Shown here: piece by piece, positions 1 to 11,267 of the stretch | How positions within the stretch are numbered: position 1 is the first letter of the stretch | How the letters are laid out: each line of letters begins with the position of its first letter | Assembly: GCA_948470475.1 (NCBI GenBank) | Contig: OX419343.1 | Coordinates: 16,055,828-16,119,827, forward strand | DNA from: Galaxea fascicularis | Lineage: Eukaryota > Cnidaria > Anthozoa > Scleractinia > Euphylliidae | DNA: 64,000 nucleotides | Reading direction: 5' to 3' | Notes under the pieces: generated by a model | What the model was told of the DNA's origin: nothing | What the model saw: the letters and a program-made list of their open reading frames with translations, nothing else | Databases searched by the model: none | Position numbers and translations under genes: made by a program

Positions 1-1019
1 TGAGGAAAACACTTCTAATTAGTTACATCAGAGCAAAATAAGGCCATGCAGGTTGTTATTACCACATATGTACTCTAATAATTACATTTCTTGTCATTCG
101 CTTTAGTGTTCTGGGTTTCAGTAATATTGATGGCTTACAAAAATAAATACATGTATGATAAATGTGATTAAATTTACAAGGGTTATCATTATTTTTCTTC
201 TATCACAACACAAGGACAAGGGATGCCATAATCAAGGCATACCTGCAGATTTGTTTAGCTTGTATACTGTTGTGACTTGTATCACTTTCATGTTAATTTA
301 TTGGAGATGTTTACATACCCCTAGGAACATTTTTTTAAGTGCCAGTCAGCAAAAGCAGGTGTTACTCCTTCTAGGCGCTCTATTTGTGTTCTACCTAGGG
401 AGTTTGCCCACTGACAATTCCGAGCCCGTTCCTCTGTTAGTTGATCTCCATCGAAGATCACCTTCTGCAAGACCTCCGTTTCACCACCATTGAAATCAGT
501 CACTGCTGGGACATTTGGATTGGATTTCTTTCAATATTTGAGCCATTTCTGCAGCTTTGTTTGGATTCAGGAATTGCAGACCAAGGGAACACTTGGTTGA
601 AGTAAATAAAAAATAAAAAAGTTGATGTTCAGTAATTTAAATGTGAGTAAGTTGCAAAGAAGTCTTGTTCCAATTCCTTGGTGATAAACAAAAGAGTGAA
701 GGAGGGAAGGTAGGATTAAAATGTACTTCCCACTTTGGTTTACATTAGGCATGACAGGTAAGCCACACTTAAATGAAGGGTTCAGCAAGCCCATATAATC
801 TGTCCAACAAAAGTCAATAACTGTGTTACTACCAGGGTGTGCTAGGGGGTATGACAGGTTTTCTTCCAAAGGTCTAACCATGTTTATTCTGTGGTTTTTG
901 TATAATGGAAAAAATGAGTTGTAGGAAGGGCAGTTGATTTCTTTGTTTCTGTGGAGGGAGGTACATATAGGGGTGAAACAGATTGTTTGGGTAATGATAT
1001 AATTGCCGCAAAGGAATGA
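1..1019. other. No gene recognised
   Basis: AT-rich DNA. The short open frames here show no recognisable domain, composition or splice context. I see no repeat ends and nothing I would annotate. Confidence 0.5.
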
Positions 1020-1290
1020 CTAAGGAATTTGGCTAAAAACTTGTAAAAAAAATACCACTTCCGATTTTTCTACCATTTCTTTAGATTGCGAATTGCTCGC
1101 GGTCTTGACTTTCACAATAACCTCTAGTTCGTGAAAAAGAGACGAACAATTCACAATTTTCCTTGCACACTTTTTGCAAGCTGCTGGAGGACTCGAACTT
1201 GCGTTTGCATCTAAGGTTATGTCTAATCCCACGCTCTTGAGCAGTTCTGCCAACACGATCCCGTCAGTTGTGAAACAGCTCTCGCTAGTG
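1020..1290 (-). CDS. Exon-like fragment with a Cys-x2-Cys motif
   Basis: Minus-strand open stretch reading into a CKKCARKI motif after a leucine-rich helix-like segment (LAELLKSVGL). The frame stays open upstream of the first Met to about 1290, as expected for an internal exon rather than a complete gene. The Cys-x2-Cys plus basic residues suggests half of a small zinc-binding module of the kind found in transposon-related or ZAD-like proteins. I see no partner exon or convincing splice sites in the window. The function is unknown; it could be a fragment of a dead element. Confidence 0.3.
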
Positions 1291-1360
1291 AATTGGTTGT
1301 TTTTTGGTTACTGTAAATAAAGGAATGACAGCTCCTACTGGTAAATTGCTATCGCAGAAT

Positions 1361-1399
<39 letters not shown>

Positions 1400-1400
1400 T
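1361..1400. repeat. (TAA)n microsatellite
   Basis: About 13 tandem TAA units. They lie shortly before the SINE-like block, and such A/T-rich triplets often mark the tail of a retroposon. Confidence 0.9.
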
Positions 1401-1495
1401 TTATTTAAGTCTCAAATCGTTCTAGCTGAACACGAGTGCTCTACTTATTGGGGAGACTGTAAATCAAATAAACTCTAACTCAAATCAGATGTTGG

Positions 1496-1650
1496 TTTTT
1501 GAGGAGAGGGGAAAACCGGAGTACCCAGACAGAAACCTCTCTGAGCAGAGTAGAGTACCAACAAACTCAGCCCACTTATGACGCCGATTCCGGGAATCGA
1601 ACCCGGGACACATTGATGGAAGGCGAGCGCAGGTTAGATACAAATGGGCG
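1496..1650 (+). repeat. SINE-like repeat with tRNA-type B-box
   Basis: Contains the string GGGAATCGAACCCGGG, close to the complement of a tRNA B box, preceded by a GAAAACCGGAGTACCCAGAC block. The same frame-encoded text (TQPTYDADSGNRTRDT) turns up often as spurious protein in cnidarian gene models, which fits a high-copy SINE. A degenerate echo (GGGGAAAACCAGAGTA) occurs near 31673. The element ends are not defined. Confidence 0.55.
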
Positions 1651-1662
1651 TTTCTTCCCCAG

Positions 1663-1858
1663 GGCATCTTATTTGCGAACACACATCCATAGGGCTGCTA
1701 TTAAAAACCGCATGTCCAGAATTGACCAGGCAAATGTCCAGATGAAGATAAATGATTGGGCCAAGGTTTACAACGAGGATTCCTTCTTCTTTCGTCCTCA
1801 CTCTGACCAAGAAGAGGAGAAGGCTCAGGCCAATGACCATGAATCAACGAGTTATGTG
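1663..1858 (+). CDS. Exon-like fragment, unknown protein
   Basis: A pyrimidine-rich tract ending in CCCCAG at 1657-1662 is followed by an open stretch encoding a basic, helix-like segment (IKNRMSRIDQANVQMKINDW) and then an acidic one rich in Glu. Composition looks like real coding sequence and the acceptor looks usable. No domain is recognised and no partner exon was found. It may be a remnant of a transposon gene next to the SINE. The 3' limit is approximate. Confidence 0.3.
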
Positions 1859-2331
1859 AGGAAAGTTATCGCCTTCCCAATGACAAAAAGGAGTATGGTT
1901 TGAGTAAAGTTGTGGTTCCCAGTTATAAGACAATGACATTGCCAACATAACAGGATCTAGAGAGAGTGTACATAAGGGTGCATGTGTGTGTTTTGGTTAT
2001 GGGAGTGATGGGTGTGAAATAAGGCAAGCAAGAAAATTCATGAGATTGTGCTCCATATGGTCTGTCAATTTTCTGGCACTGAACTGACACTGAGGAGCAT
2101 GCTGTGGAACATTTAAATACAGGACTGCATTATCAGAATAATACCTTGTTACCACACTGTTAGGGCTATCAACAGCTGCATAGGTGTATATTTACAGTTG
2201 TATAACTGGGATTTTACTCGTAAATGGTTTGAACCCAGGAGTCAAATCCCAACTAAGTGGAGTATGATCGTCCAGGTGAGTGTAGTCCTGAAAAGGACTG
2301 TTCAAGGTGACATTGACTGACGTTAGAGGTA

Positions 2332-2439
2332 TGATAAACCACTGAAGATGTTGGAAGAACATTCAAAGTAATCGTAAATCATTCGCCCGTGATTCACAAA
2401 TTCTTCTCGTGTTCTTCCAACATCTCAAGTGGTTTATCA
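2332..2439. mobile_element. Short foldback/MITE with about 27-bp inverted repeats
   Basis: The left arm TGATAAACCACTGAAGATG continues TTGGAAGAACA. It is matched by its reverse complement ending GGTTTATCA at 2439, with one or two mismatches; about 50 bp lie between the arms. The preceding GTCCTGAAAAGGACTG block (from about 2285) is itself a small palindrome and may be part of the same family. No clear target duplication. Confidence 0.6.
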
Positions 2440-2651
2440 GCCTATAAACCATAGAAAATTGTGGTCTATTGCTTAAATATAATATAAGTAATTATTGCTA
2501 TACATTCGTTTGTTATCAAACGGAAGCAGTTTATTAATACCCAGTTTATTGTGTGTTGCATTTGTATCCTAGGGTGTACACTACTTTCTCGTTGTTGGAT
2601 GATAATGTTTGAAACATTGAGAAAGTGAAAAATAGTGTTACACTGTTCCAT

Positions 2652-4344
2652 TCAATATTATTATGCAACTATATTACAGTGTATAATATAACATAAACAA
2701 TTATTGCTATACATTTGTTTGTAATCAAATAGAAGCAGTTTTTTCATTTTCTGAGGTTGTATTGTTTACCCCTGTTTGCAGAAATACAAGGTTAAATACA
2801 AATTCAGGTTAAGAGCTGTAAGTGTTCAGACATTCTATTGCTTATTTGCACACAAATTTGTTTACCAGAATTAACTACTTATTAAGTGAGAGTGTTAATT
2901 TATGGAAAATTTAAACCTGAGGCCTTGCAGTATTGACCAAGCAATGCATTGTTTATCATATGGCTTAAGAGTTGATTCACAGCTCTGACTGATTGGTACA
3001 GTGTAATTTAGCCCTGTACCTCCACTGTTCTCCTGAAATTCAAGCTCATTAAGGTAACAGTATTCACTCCCAGAGTGTTCATCGTTTTAGCTACAAAACG
3101 TTTCTGGAAAAAAAATTTAAATCACATTTTCTTTTGTTTTTGCATAACTAATAATTGGCCCATGAGCATCAATGGGGAATCATACCTTAACATTTAGTTA
3201 CAAGCACAAACTATATAATAAAATTATTTATTTGCAAAGTATTTTATTCCCTTTCATTTTGCATACAAAGTATGAATGTTGGTCAAACAAAAATATATAT
3301 CAAAATATAATTATAAAAGGCCCAACCAGTTCAATGGAAGGACCATGCCCTGCTTTCTTTGTTGAATATGGCAAGCCTTCCACACAGCTCCTTAACACTA
3401 ATTCATGTTGTGACTACGTTCGTGTTTGGAACATGGTTCGTTATGCATGTATAATTAATATATGGAGCTGTGCGGAAATCTTTTCTTGTATGGTCCTGTA
3501 GTATATACCTGTGTTGGCACTTTCAAAGCATACAAGTGAGAACGTTCACAACAAACCTAAGTCAATGAAAACTACCTACTGCAGAACACATAACAGTAGG
3601 GAAACTCAAAAGGTGGTTTTGGTGGATGTCCATCTGCCAAAAAAGTAATTCGAATATGTAGTACAAAAATGGTAACTTAAACATTCCACGCTATGGCCCA
3701 TCACAACATCAACATCAAATCAGCTGGAAAATACTAATTTTTGTATTTATCTATGCAAATGGTTCATGTTAACAAAAGATGTGGATTAGGAGAATGAAGT
3801 GGTTCTGGTGGATGGCATCAGCGACATCTAATCACCAAGCCTATCGATCAGATAAAAATAACACAAAGTGCATGCATACATTTATGGAGTGCTTTAATAC
3901 TCATCAAAAACAGCGAAATTCATCGAAAGAAGCGTAAACAGAACGAGAAAATTAACAATAAAGCCATGAAAACATTTGGTCTCAACTACCTTTGCTTTCT
4001 GTTATTTATGTATAAGGCGTCACGAAGTTGGTGTGTCTGAATTCAACCTCAGTCTCTCTCAGCAAAGGTGGTTTCAGTGGATGGAATCTAATGCCGACCT
4101 AGTGCTTCATTAAAAAAAGACTATCTGTCATCAGTCCTACGTCACTACGGAGTACCATGAGAAGCATGCGCGCTTGCTTAATCAGCCATTGTACGCTCAC
4201 TTTCCAGCCGAATGGTATTCTGCCAATTTTGTAAGTACTTCTCCAAGAGACTCTTCCTTGTATCGATTTCTGCTCTCTTTTGGTTTTCTTGTTGTCACTC
4301 TTGTTTTTCGGTATTTCTCAAGTTGTTTGAATTAACTGTCTCAC
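2652..4344. other. No gene recognised
   Basis: AT-rich sequence with no credible coding region. A short phrase, GTGGTT(T/C)(T/C)(G/A)GTGGATG, recurs three times (near 3612, 3799 and 4067), which may be a degenerate repeat. A purine/pyrimidine-skewed stretch precedes the DIRS remnant at 4345. Confidence 0.4.
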
Positions 4345-5720
4345 AATGATACAACTCACCAACTAGGTTGGGGTGCAGTTTATGAAACAACTAGTAGGGG
4401 GGGGGGTGCCTGGTCTGACACTGAAAAATTCCATCCTATTAACTATTTGGAGCTCTTGGCCATCCTCTTGGGACTACCTCTCAAAAATATCCACATTAGA
4501 CTTCCCATAGACAATACCACCGCAATCGCAGTATTCAACCACATGGGGACAAGCCATTTGGACCCCTGTAACCGCCTAGGGAAAGACATTTGGGAATGGT
4601 GTGCCTCCAGAAACATTTGGATTAATGCCGCACATATCCCTGGGGTTCAAAATATGACTACAGATTTTGAATTGAGGAAGCCAAACACCACCACTGAATA
4701 GATGCTTGACAGCACTGTCCTAACGTGGGCCCTTGCTCAAATTAATTTTAAACCTGACATAGAACCTCTTTGCATCCAGACTTAATGCACAATTCCCATG
4801 ATATGTAGCATTTAAGCCTGACACCGGGCAGTTGCTATCGATGCACTTACGTTAAACTTATCACAATACAATTTCCATGCTTTTCCACCCTTCAGTGTGA
4901 TCGCCACATTTCTAGAGAAAGTTCAGGAAGATGGAGCAACAGGGGTTTGGGTCCTTCCAGACTGGCCAACCCAGGCTTGGTACCCCAAGGCGATGCACAT
5001 GTGCATCACTTCTCCAATCAAACTGGGACAAAAAAAAACCCTCCTCTGACTGCCAGGAAAGCCAGAGAAATAGCACCCGCTAAGCAAAACCCTGACACTT
5101 CTAGTATGCCTCTTGTCAGGCAACAACTCTTCAAACTAAATTTACCTTCCGACACAATTCACATTGTTCTAGCATCTTAGCGAAAAACAACGGAGAAGCA
5201 ATACAATACCTACCTTTCGTAAACAATGTGGACATGTCACAAGCCACTGTAACATAAGGCCTGGCATTTCTCACTTACCTGTACAAACAAGGTTTAGGTT
5301 ACAGTGCAATTAACACTGCACGCTCGGCATTGTCATCTGTCATCACCCTCGGACAAAAGTCCACCTTTGGAGAGCATCCACTCATTACTCGATTTCTCAA
5401 AGAGATTTTTGAACTAAAACCTTCACTCCCCAGGTATTCATCTGTTTGGGACGTGGGTACTGTGCTTGAATTCCTCCAATCTTTGGCAGAGATTAAAGAA
5501 CTATCACTCGGACAACTGACTAAAAAGTTAGCTACACTGTTAGCCCTAGTGATGGCTCAACGATGTCAAACACTCGCTACTCTCGATACCCGATTTATGC
5601 AAGAATTAGCTGACAAAACTGTCTTCACGATCAGAGACAATCTGAAAACGACTCGTCCCCGTAAACACCAAGACCCAAGACTTTCCCCTGTAGCTCATAT
5701 TGGACATTATATTGCTAGAA
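4345..5720 (+). pseudogene. Older DIRS-type retrotransposon, 5' part (RNase H to recombinase)
   Basis: Plus-strand remnant starting inside RNase H (QLGWGAV, then INYLELLAILLGL and DNTTAIAVFNHMG), the order seen in DIRS elements. Stops and frame changes break the linker (4700-5300). From 5330 a tyrosine-recombinase N-terminal region is readable (LPRYSSVWDVG, then ALVMAQRCQTLATL). The recombinase frame stops at YIAR near 5717, exactly where the younger DIRS element begins. The missing C-terminal half resumes on the same strand at 47632. The reverse transcriptase and gag-like regions are absent, so this copy was truncated before or during decay. Confidence 0.8.
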
Positions 5721-6105
5721 TTTAAAATTAGACGAAAGGTACTTACCCTAAAGTGTAATTGTAATTCTCTGAAGATATGCGGAGCATTCTGGGATAAATA
5801 AGCAAATTACTGGACGGTATATAATCCCAGGGGAGGACACAAATAATCGGTTCTTCCTGGAGTGCGGAATTGGCAAAGGTCCCATGTATGGGAGGGCGCC
5901 ATAATAAAACAGACTACAGTGAAGGGAGGGAGCATTATCCCATAATGCTCCGCATATCTTCAGAGAATTACAATTACACTTCAAGGTAAGGACCTTTCGT
6001 CTAATTTTAAATTCTCTTTCGACAAGCCCCGCATTATGGGATAAATATGCGATTTGAAAGAACCGAAGCCAATGCAAACATCCTTATAACAAGAGATGAT
6101 TATTT
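5721..6105 (-). repeat. DIRS inverted terminal repeat and internal complementary region
   Basis: The outer left end (5721-5799) is repeated inverted at about 5934-6011. The sequence then passes through TTC (6012-6014) directly into the reverse complement of the element's right end (compare 6015-6050 with 47590-47631). The internal region is therefore the complement of both outer ends joined at TTC/GAA, the same trinucleotide seen at the two insertion joints. This is the classic DIRS internal complementary region used to template a circle. The outermost about 75 bp also match between left end and right end in inverted orientation. Confidence 0.85.
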
Positions 6106-6147
6106 GAGGGGTTCAGAACCTTAGCGGGCTGACCCACCAAAATTTCA
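6106..6147 (+). repeat. Left terminal inverted repeat of the ATTT-flanked transposon
   Basis: Perfect 15-bp core followed by TAGC-GGCT-CCAC blocks that are conserved in the right end. About 30 of the first 40 positions agree. Confidence 0.75.
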
Positions 6148-6361
6148 TATTCGATGTTATTGTTGTTTTCAACCTAAATTTGGACCATCTTTTTGGTGGC
6201 AAAGTGGTCCAACCCTGAAAGGAAAAGGGAGATTCTTTAGCCCCCTCTGAACATTGGACCACAGTGACTTCCGTCACAGCTCTTTGCGGAACAATGGGCT
6301 AACCGTTATACTGCTGATCATTTGCCTGTTGGCTCAGGCAGTACCATGTGCTATCAACAAA

Positions 6362-7851
6362 ATGGCAGACAGAAGTGAGCAATCATCGAGCAGCAATTCC
6401 CATAAGAGAAAACGAAACCCTGAAGAATGGAAGAAAAACAAACGGAAAAGTCTTCGTAACAGAGGTAAGGAATATGAAACGGTATCAAAGTCAGGCAAGA
6501 AACGTACATTTGCGGCAAAACAACTGGGTAAATACTGTCGCTGCACGCTGAAATGCTTTGAAAGAGTAACACTAGAACGGCGTGAAAATGTTTTTGAAGG
6601 TTTTTGGGAGCTTGGAGATTGGAATGCCTTCTTATGTGGAAGCGTGAAAGTCACTTCTGTAAAGCGAAGGTATCCAAAGGAAGGCGAAACGTCTTTGAAC
6701 TTGCGAAGAAATTATTCTCGTCAATATTACATCAACGACAAGGGAATGTCTACTCGGGTATGCAAAAAGGCTTTCTTGGCCATTTATGCTATATCCAATG
6801 GCAGGCTTTCTCGTGCTCTATCGAAAATTTAAAGTGTGGGATCTCCACAAACAGATCAAAAGGGTAGACACAAGCCTAAAAACAAAACCCCTGAAGAGGA
6901 TGTTCAGTTTGTGCGAGCTCACATTCAAAGCTTCCCAACTGAGTCAAGTCATTATTGTCGTAAAGATAATCCCAACCGAAGATATCTTTCATCAGATCTC
7001 ACTATAAAGAAAATGTATGATTTGTACATGGAGAAATGATACTCAGAATCAAGAACCCCAGTGAAGGAAAATGTCTACCGTGAAATATTTAACACAAAAT
7101 TCAATCTATCATTTGGAAGCCCCAAGAGTGATACCTGTAACAGGTGTGACCTATTACAGACAAGACTAAAAACTGAAACTGATGAGCAAAAGCATCAGGA
7201 ACTGACTGTTCAGCTTGAGTTGCACCAGCGTAAGGCTCAATCTGGGTACGACAATCTGAAATCAGACAAAGAACTTGCAACACAAGACCCAAGCATCTCT
7301 TTAATTTCCTTTGATTTGCAACAAATGTTGCCAACGCCATATTTGAGCACAAACGTTGTATTTTACAAAAGGCAACTTTCAGTGTATAACCTGGGTGTCA
7401 ATGAAGTGGCAACAGGGAAAAGCTTCATGCATATGTGGCCTGAGACTGATGGAGGAAGGGGTTCAGAAGATGTTGCCTCTTGCCTTTTGAGATACATCAA
7501 GGAAGAAAAAAGTGGGGATGTTAAGCGTATTATTGCATTTTCGGATACATGTGGTGGGCAGAATAGAAATTTCAATGTTGGATCATTCTGGATTTATTGT
7601 ATTAACTGTGAACTAGTGGAATGTGTGGACCACAAGTTCATGTACAGTGGACATTCTTTTCTGCCTAATGATCGAGACTTTGGTAGCATTGAACAAAAGA
7701 AAAGGCAAGTACAAACAGTCTATGTTCCACAACAATGGTATGAACTTGTGAGAACAGCCAGAAGACACAAGCCATTCATGGTAAAGGAGATGAAACAAAG
7801 TGATTTCAAATCTTTTCAAGAGGTGAGAGCACACTTGGTTAATAGAAAGAC
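6362..7851 (+). pseudogene. Transposase-like gene (RNase H-like DDE type), N-terminal and core part, two in-frame stops
   Basis: Probable start at 6362 (MADRSEQSS). A basic nuclear-localisation-like N-terminus (KRKRNPEEWKKNKRKSLRN) is followed by a Cys-rich block (CRCTLKC), then KSDTCNRCDLL, and a core with SFDLQQMLPTPYLSTN, AFSDTCGGQNRN and GHSFLPNDRDFGSIE. The Asp residues in these three motifs are spaced as in an RNase H-like catalytic core. The family is common in cnidarian and insect genomes as an unnamed protein (I believe Pfam DUF7869-like). One frame runs throughout but is broken by TAA at 6830-6832 and TGA at 7037-7039. The Harbinger element enters at 7852, and the reading continues at 36355. 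Confidence 0.7.
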
Positions 7852-8016
7852 TAATACCCCATTCACACCAAAGAGTTAAACATGTTTAAGTGTTGTTTAG
7901 CTAAACAAGGTTAAAAAATTACCCGTTCACACTGCACACGCTGTTGAACTAAACACGTTTAAAACCTGTTTAATTAAACTACCTCTGCAATGTAGTTTAA
8001 ACCCTGTCTAACCAAC

Positions 8017-8509
8017 ATGGCAGAGGAAAGAGAGGATAAAAAAAGGGGAAGGGCATGGGAGAAAGAAGAGACAGTAATTCTGTTGGAGAAGTGGGGGGAG
8101 GACAATATTCAGCAACGGCTAAAAGAATGTACTCGAAAAAAGCCTATTTGGCAAGAAATTAGCAATTTTCTGAGTGCTTCTGGGTACGACGACTGGGATT
8201 GTGACTCCTGCAAAACGAGAATCCACACGTTAATCTCGGCCTACAGAGGCTACAAAGATGCATCGTCGAGGTCCGGGAACGCTACTCCGAAAAAGAAGGC
8301 ACCATTCTTTGACGAAATTGACGAAATTTTATCTGACAAGCCAGCTACCAGACCAGTTATCATCCTAAGCTCAACCTCGCTGGAAAGTGTTCAAGGCAAG
8401 GAGATAGAGCTGAAGGAAGGTGAAGAGAGCCCACAATATCAACCCAGCTGCAGTTATCCAATCTTGGAAAAAGAAAACCGAAAGAAAGCCGACGAGAAGC
8501 CTCTCTGTA
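8017..8509 (+). CDS. Harbinger Myb/trihelix-like protein, exon 1
   Basis: The second protein of PIF/Harbinger elements, a DNA-binding partner thought to bring the transposase to the nucleus and the element ends. The start at 8017 (MAEEREDKKRGRAWEKEE) opens a Myb/SANT-like three-helix domain at about residues 10-95, with the tryptophan spacing W14, W26 and W45 and the DCDSCKTRIHTLISAYRGYK recognition-helix region. An acidic, Ser-rich linker follows. The exon ends at a strong donor (A then GTAAGT at 8510) in phase 1, which matches the acceptor before 31193. The intron now contains the LINE and the Polinton, about 22.7 kb in total. Confidence 0.8.
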
Positions 8510-9166
8510 GTAAGTTTGTTGTTGTTTCCATGTTAACGGGAAAATGTTACGTAATTTGCCACCTGACTAAGTTGTTATGCAATAAATGTCACGTGAAAAA
8601 AAATTACAAGATGGCGCCTTTGTTGTTTTTGGACCTTCGTGAAAAGCAAGGTAAATTATATGCAATTATAGTGTTGTTAACGAGATTCTTGGCCTCGAAC
8701 CACAGGTTACATACAACTAGTTTCGCGAAATAACCGAGGAAATGGATGAGAACACATGGAGGAATACCGAGGATCAGGAAACGTTTCAGTTACTTTTCAC
8801 CTCGGGGCTATAACAAACTTTGAATTGAATTGAATATATTTTTTATTTACACTATAAAGGGCATTTAAATACAATTTATGAGTTACAGAAGTGACAATAA
8901 TAAAGCATAAAATAAAATGAAGTCATTAAGAAATAAATTAATATGTGAGCGGTGCCCAAAGTAGCAAAAGCTTTCTGGTTGGACACCGCCATGGCCAAGT
9001 AAATGGCAGCATAAGACATTAAATATTCAATTAGGTTACACTACATACATGTACGTTCTATTTATGTTTTCATAAAAAAAGAAGAAAGAAAGAAAGAAAG
9101 ACATGGAAACAGCAAAATAAAACACAGTCAGTAAAATTAAATTAATTAACAGCAGCAACAACAAAA

Positions 9167-9660
9167 TCATGTTTGATTATACAAAAGATAGCATTTATAC
9201 TCATTCTTAAAAGTGTTGTAGGGCAGACTTTTAATTCTGAGGGGTATAGATTCCCAAATTTTTGGGCTTGAGAATCTGTACGTAGATTTACCCATATTGG
9301 TTGCCACTCTTGGCCTAAAGAAATTCAGGTTATTAGCAAATCGTGTGTTATAGCTGTGCACATGATTTACTGGAGTCAGGATATCAGAGAAGACACCTGG
9401 AATGCTACCAGTTCTAGTTTTAATCTTATGTGTAAGGCAACTCATTCTAAATTTATATATACAGTCCAGCTTAAGAATTCCTAAAAGTTTGTAGTAAGGG
9501 CCAGCACTCTCCCTAGCATGTGCAAAGAAAATGCATCGAAGACATTTATTCAGCTTGATACAAAGGCAATTCAATCGATTGTTGCAGGCACAACCCCAGG
9601 CAAAAATGCCATAGCTTAGATAGGGATAAATCAAAGCATAATATTTGTTTCAGCATGTGA
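9167..9660 (-). pseudogene. LINE 1 ORF2 C-terminal part, frameshifted
   Basis: Continues the reverse transcriptase after a frameshift near 9640 and contains the HSYNTRFANNLNFFRPR block and a final GKSTYRFSSPKIWESIP-type segment usual at the end of CR1/L2-like ORF2. It ends at a stop at 9167. Confidence 0.75.
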
Positions 9661-10785
9661 AGGTTAAGGTAATGTCTCAGTTTGGTGAGAATACCAATAT
9701 TTTTGGCTACTTTATTGTTTATATGTTGCAGCTGTGGTTGCCAATTGAGATGCTTATCAATATAGACTCCTAAATACTTAATATGATCCTTTTCTTCTAC
9801 ATTATCAATATTTATCCTAGGGTGATACCTTGGAGATGATACCAGCATATAGTTAGTCTTTGAAAAGTTAATGGATAGTTTATTGAGAGCACAATACTTA
9901 TAGATAAGTTTAAGCTCATGATTCATAACAGACTCAAGGTACTGTAAATTATCAAAAGAAAAGAAAAAGTTTGTATCATCAGCAAAACTACGAACTGAAA
10001 GTTTATCAGTACAATTTGGTAAGTCATTTACATACAGCAAAAAAAGGAGTGGTCCTAGAGTTGAGCCTTGTGGTATTCCACAAGTCATGTTTTCATTGTC
10101 AGATTTAGTAGATTCAATCTTTACATACTGCTTGCGATTATGAAGATAGCTTTCAAACCATCTATGTGGGACTCCACGGATACCATATAAATAGAGTTTG
10201 GATAGTAAAATTCTGTGATTAACTGTATCAAAGGCCTTTGACAAGTCAAGAAATAAACCACAGGTAACTTGCCTTTTATCAATAGCTAGCTTTAAGTTAT
10301 CTGTAATTTCAAGAATAGCCTGTTCGGTGGAGTATCCTTTTCTGAATCCAAATTGGTAGTTGTATAAAATATGATGCTTCTCCACAAAAGCATATAATTG
10401 ATCATAAATTAGCCTTTCAAGTACTTTACTAAATGGTGAAAGAGTCGCTATAGGTCGATAATTGCTAGGGTTGGTCGCATCACCACTTTTAAACACTGGA
10501 GTAACCTGAGAGATTTTCAATACATCAGGTACAATGCCTGTTTCAATTGAGAGGTTATAAATGTATGTAAGGGGTTTGGACAATGGTAGGGCAGCTGCCT
10601 TAATTAGCTTATTAGGAATATCCAGGGATGTTTTATTGTCACTCAAACCTTTAAAAAGTGAAGACACCTGGGTTTCAGTAACAGTAGACATAACAAAGCT
10701 AGCTGATGGGGTTGTTTTAATGAACTGTGTGGGGCTTCCTTCGCAATTCTCTATTTCTTTCGCCAGATTTGGACCCACATTAACA
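9546..10785 (-). pseudogene. LINE 1 ORF2, reverse transcriptase domain
   Basis: Recognisable RT motifs in order: SNYRPIATLSPFSKVLERL, FGFRKGYSTEQAILEI, GLFLDLSKAFDTVNH (first catalytic Asp), IPQGSTLGPLLFLLYVNDLP and SFADDTNFFFS (the catalytic FADD box), then the thumb. The first codons (HFVNVGPNLA) directly continue the endonuclease part on the far side of the Polinton once one AAATGT copy is removed. This domain itself is open, but the 3' end is shifted near 9640. Confidence 0.88.
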
Positions 10786-10791
10786 AAATGT
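10786..10791. repeat. Polinton target-site duplication, left
   Basis: AAATGT, repeated exactly at 28326-28331. Confidence 0.95.
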
Positions 10792-11267
10792 AGTAGATAG
10801 AAAATGAGAGTTCTGGGCCAGTTTTTTTAAAAAACACATTTTCTTTTAAAAAATTAAAAATTTTTAAATGGAATTTTAAATGGAATTTCTTTTCCCACTC
10901 AATTATCGAAGATTAACCAAAAAATTTTTAAATGGAATTTTAAATGGAATTTCTTTTCCCACTCAATTATCGAGGATTAACCAAAAATTTTTAAATGGAA
11001 TTTTAAATGGAATTTCTTTTCCCACTCAATTATCGAGGATTTACCAAAAATCCCCAATCGACAATTTACCTATCAGGGATTTTACAAAGCCAAAAAAATC
11101 CTCAATTTACCTATCGGGGATTTTACAGTAAAGTTTGTTAGTAAAGTTTGTCAGCAAAGTTGATCAGTAAAGTTTGTCAGTAAAGTTTGTCAGTAAAGTT
11201 TGTTCGAAAAATGATTGTCTTTTGAAGTAAAGTTTGTCAGCAAAGTTTGTCGGAAAAATCACCAAGC
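10792..11267 (+). repeat. Polinton left terminal inverted repeat (476 bp)
   Basis: Matches the right repeat base for base over 476 positions, then diverges at 11268. Internally it contains three copies of a roughly 62-65-bp unit (TTTTCCCACTCAATTATCGA core, from about 10866) and an array of about 13-bp units (CAGTAAAGTTTGT) at about 11126-11250. The last codons of the DNA polymerase gene lie inside it. Confidence 0.95.

Noticed and set aside
3600..4090. Three copies of GTGGTT-TGGTGGATG, considered as a regulatory or tandem repeat
   Set aside because: Only three imperfect copies with unequal spacing; could be chance or a degenerate repeat, too weak to annotate.
10880..11131. 83-residue open frame, identical to one at 27986-28237
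   Set aside because: It lies wholly inside the Polinton TIR and its text simply reflects the roughly 62-65-bp tandem repeat. There is no promoter-like tract at its start.
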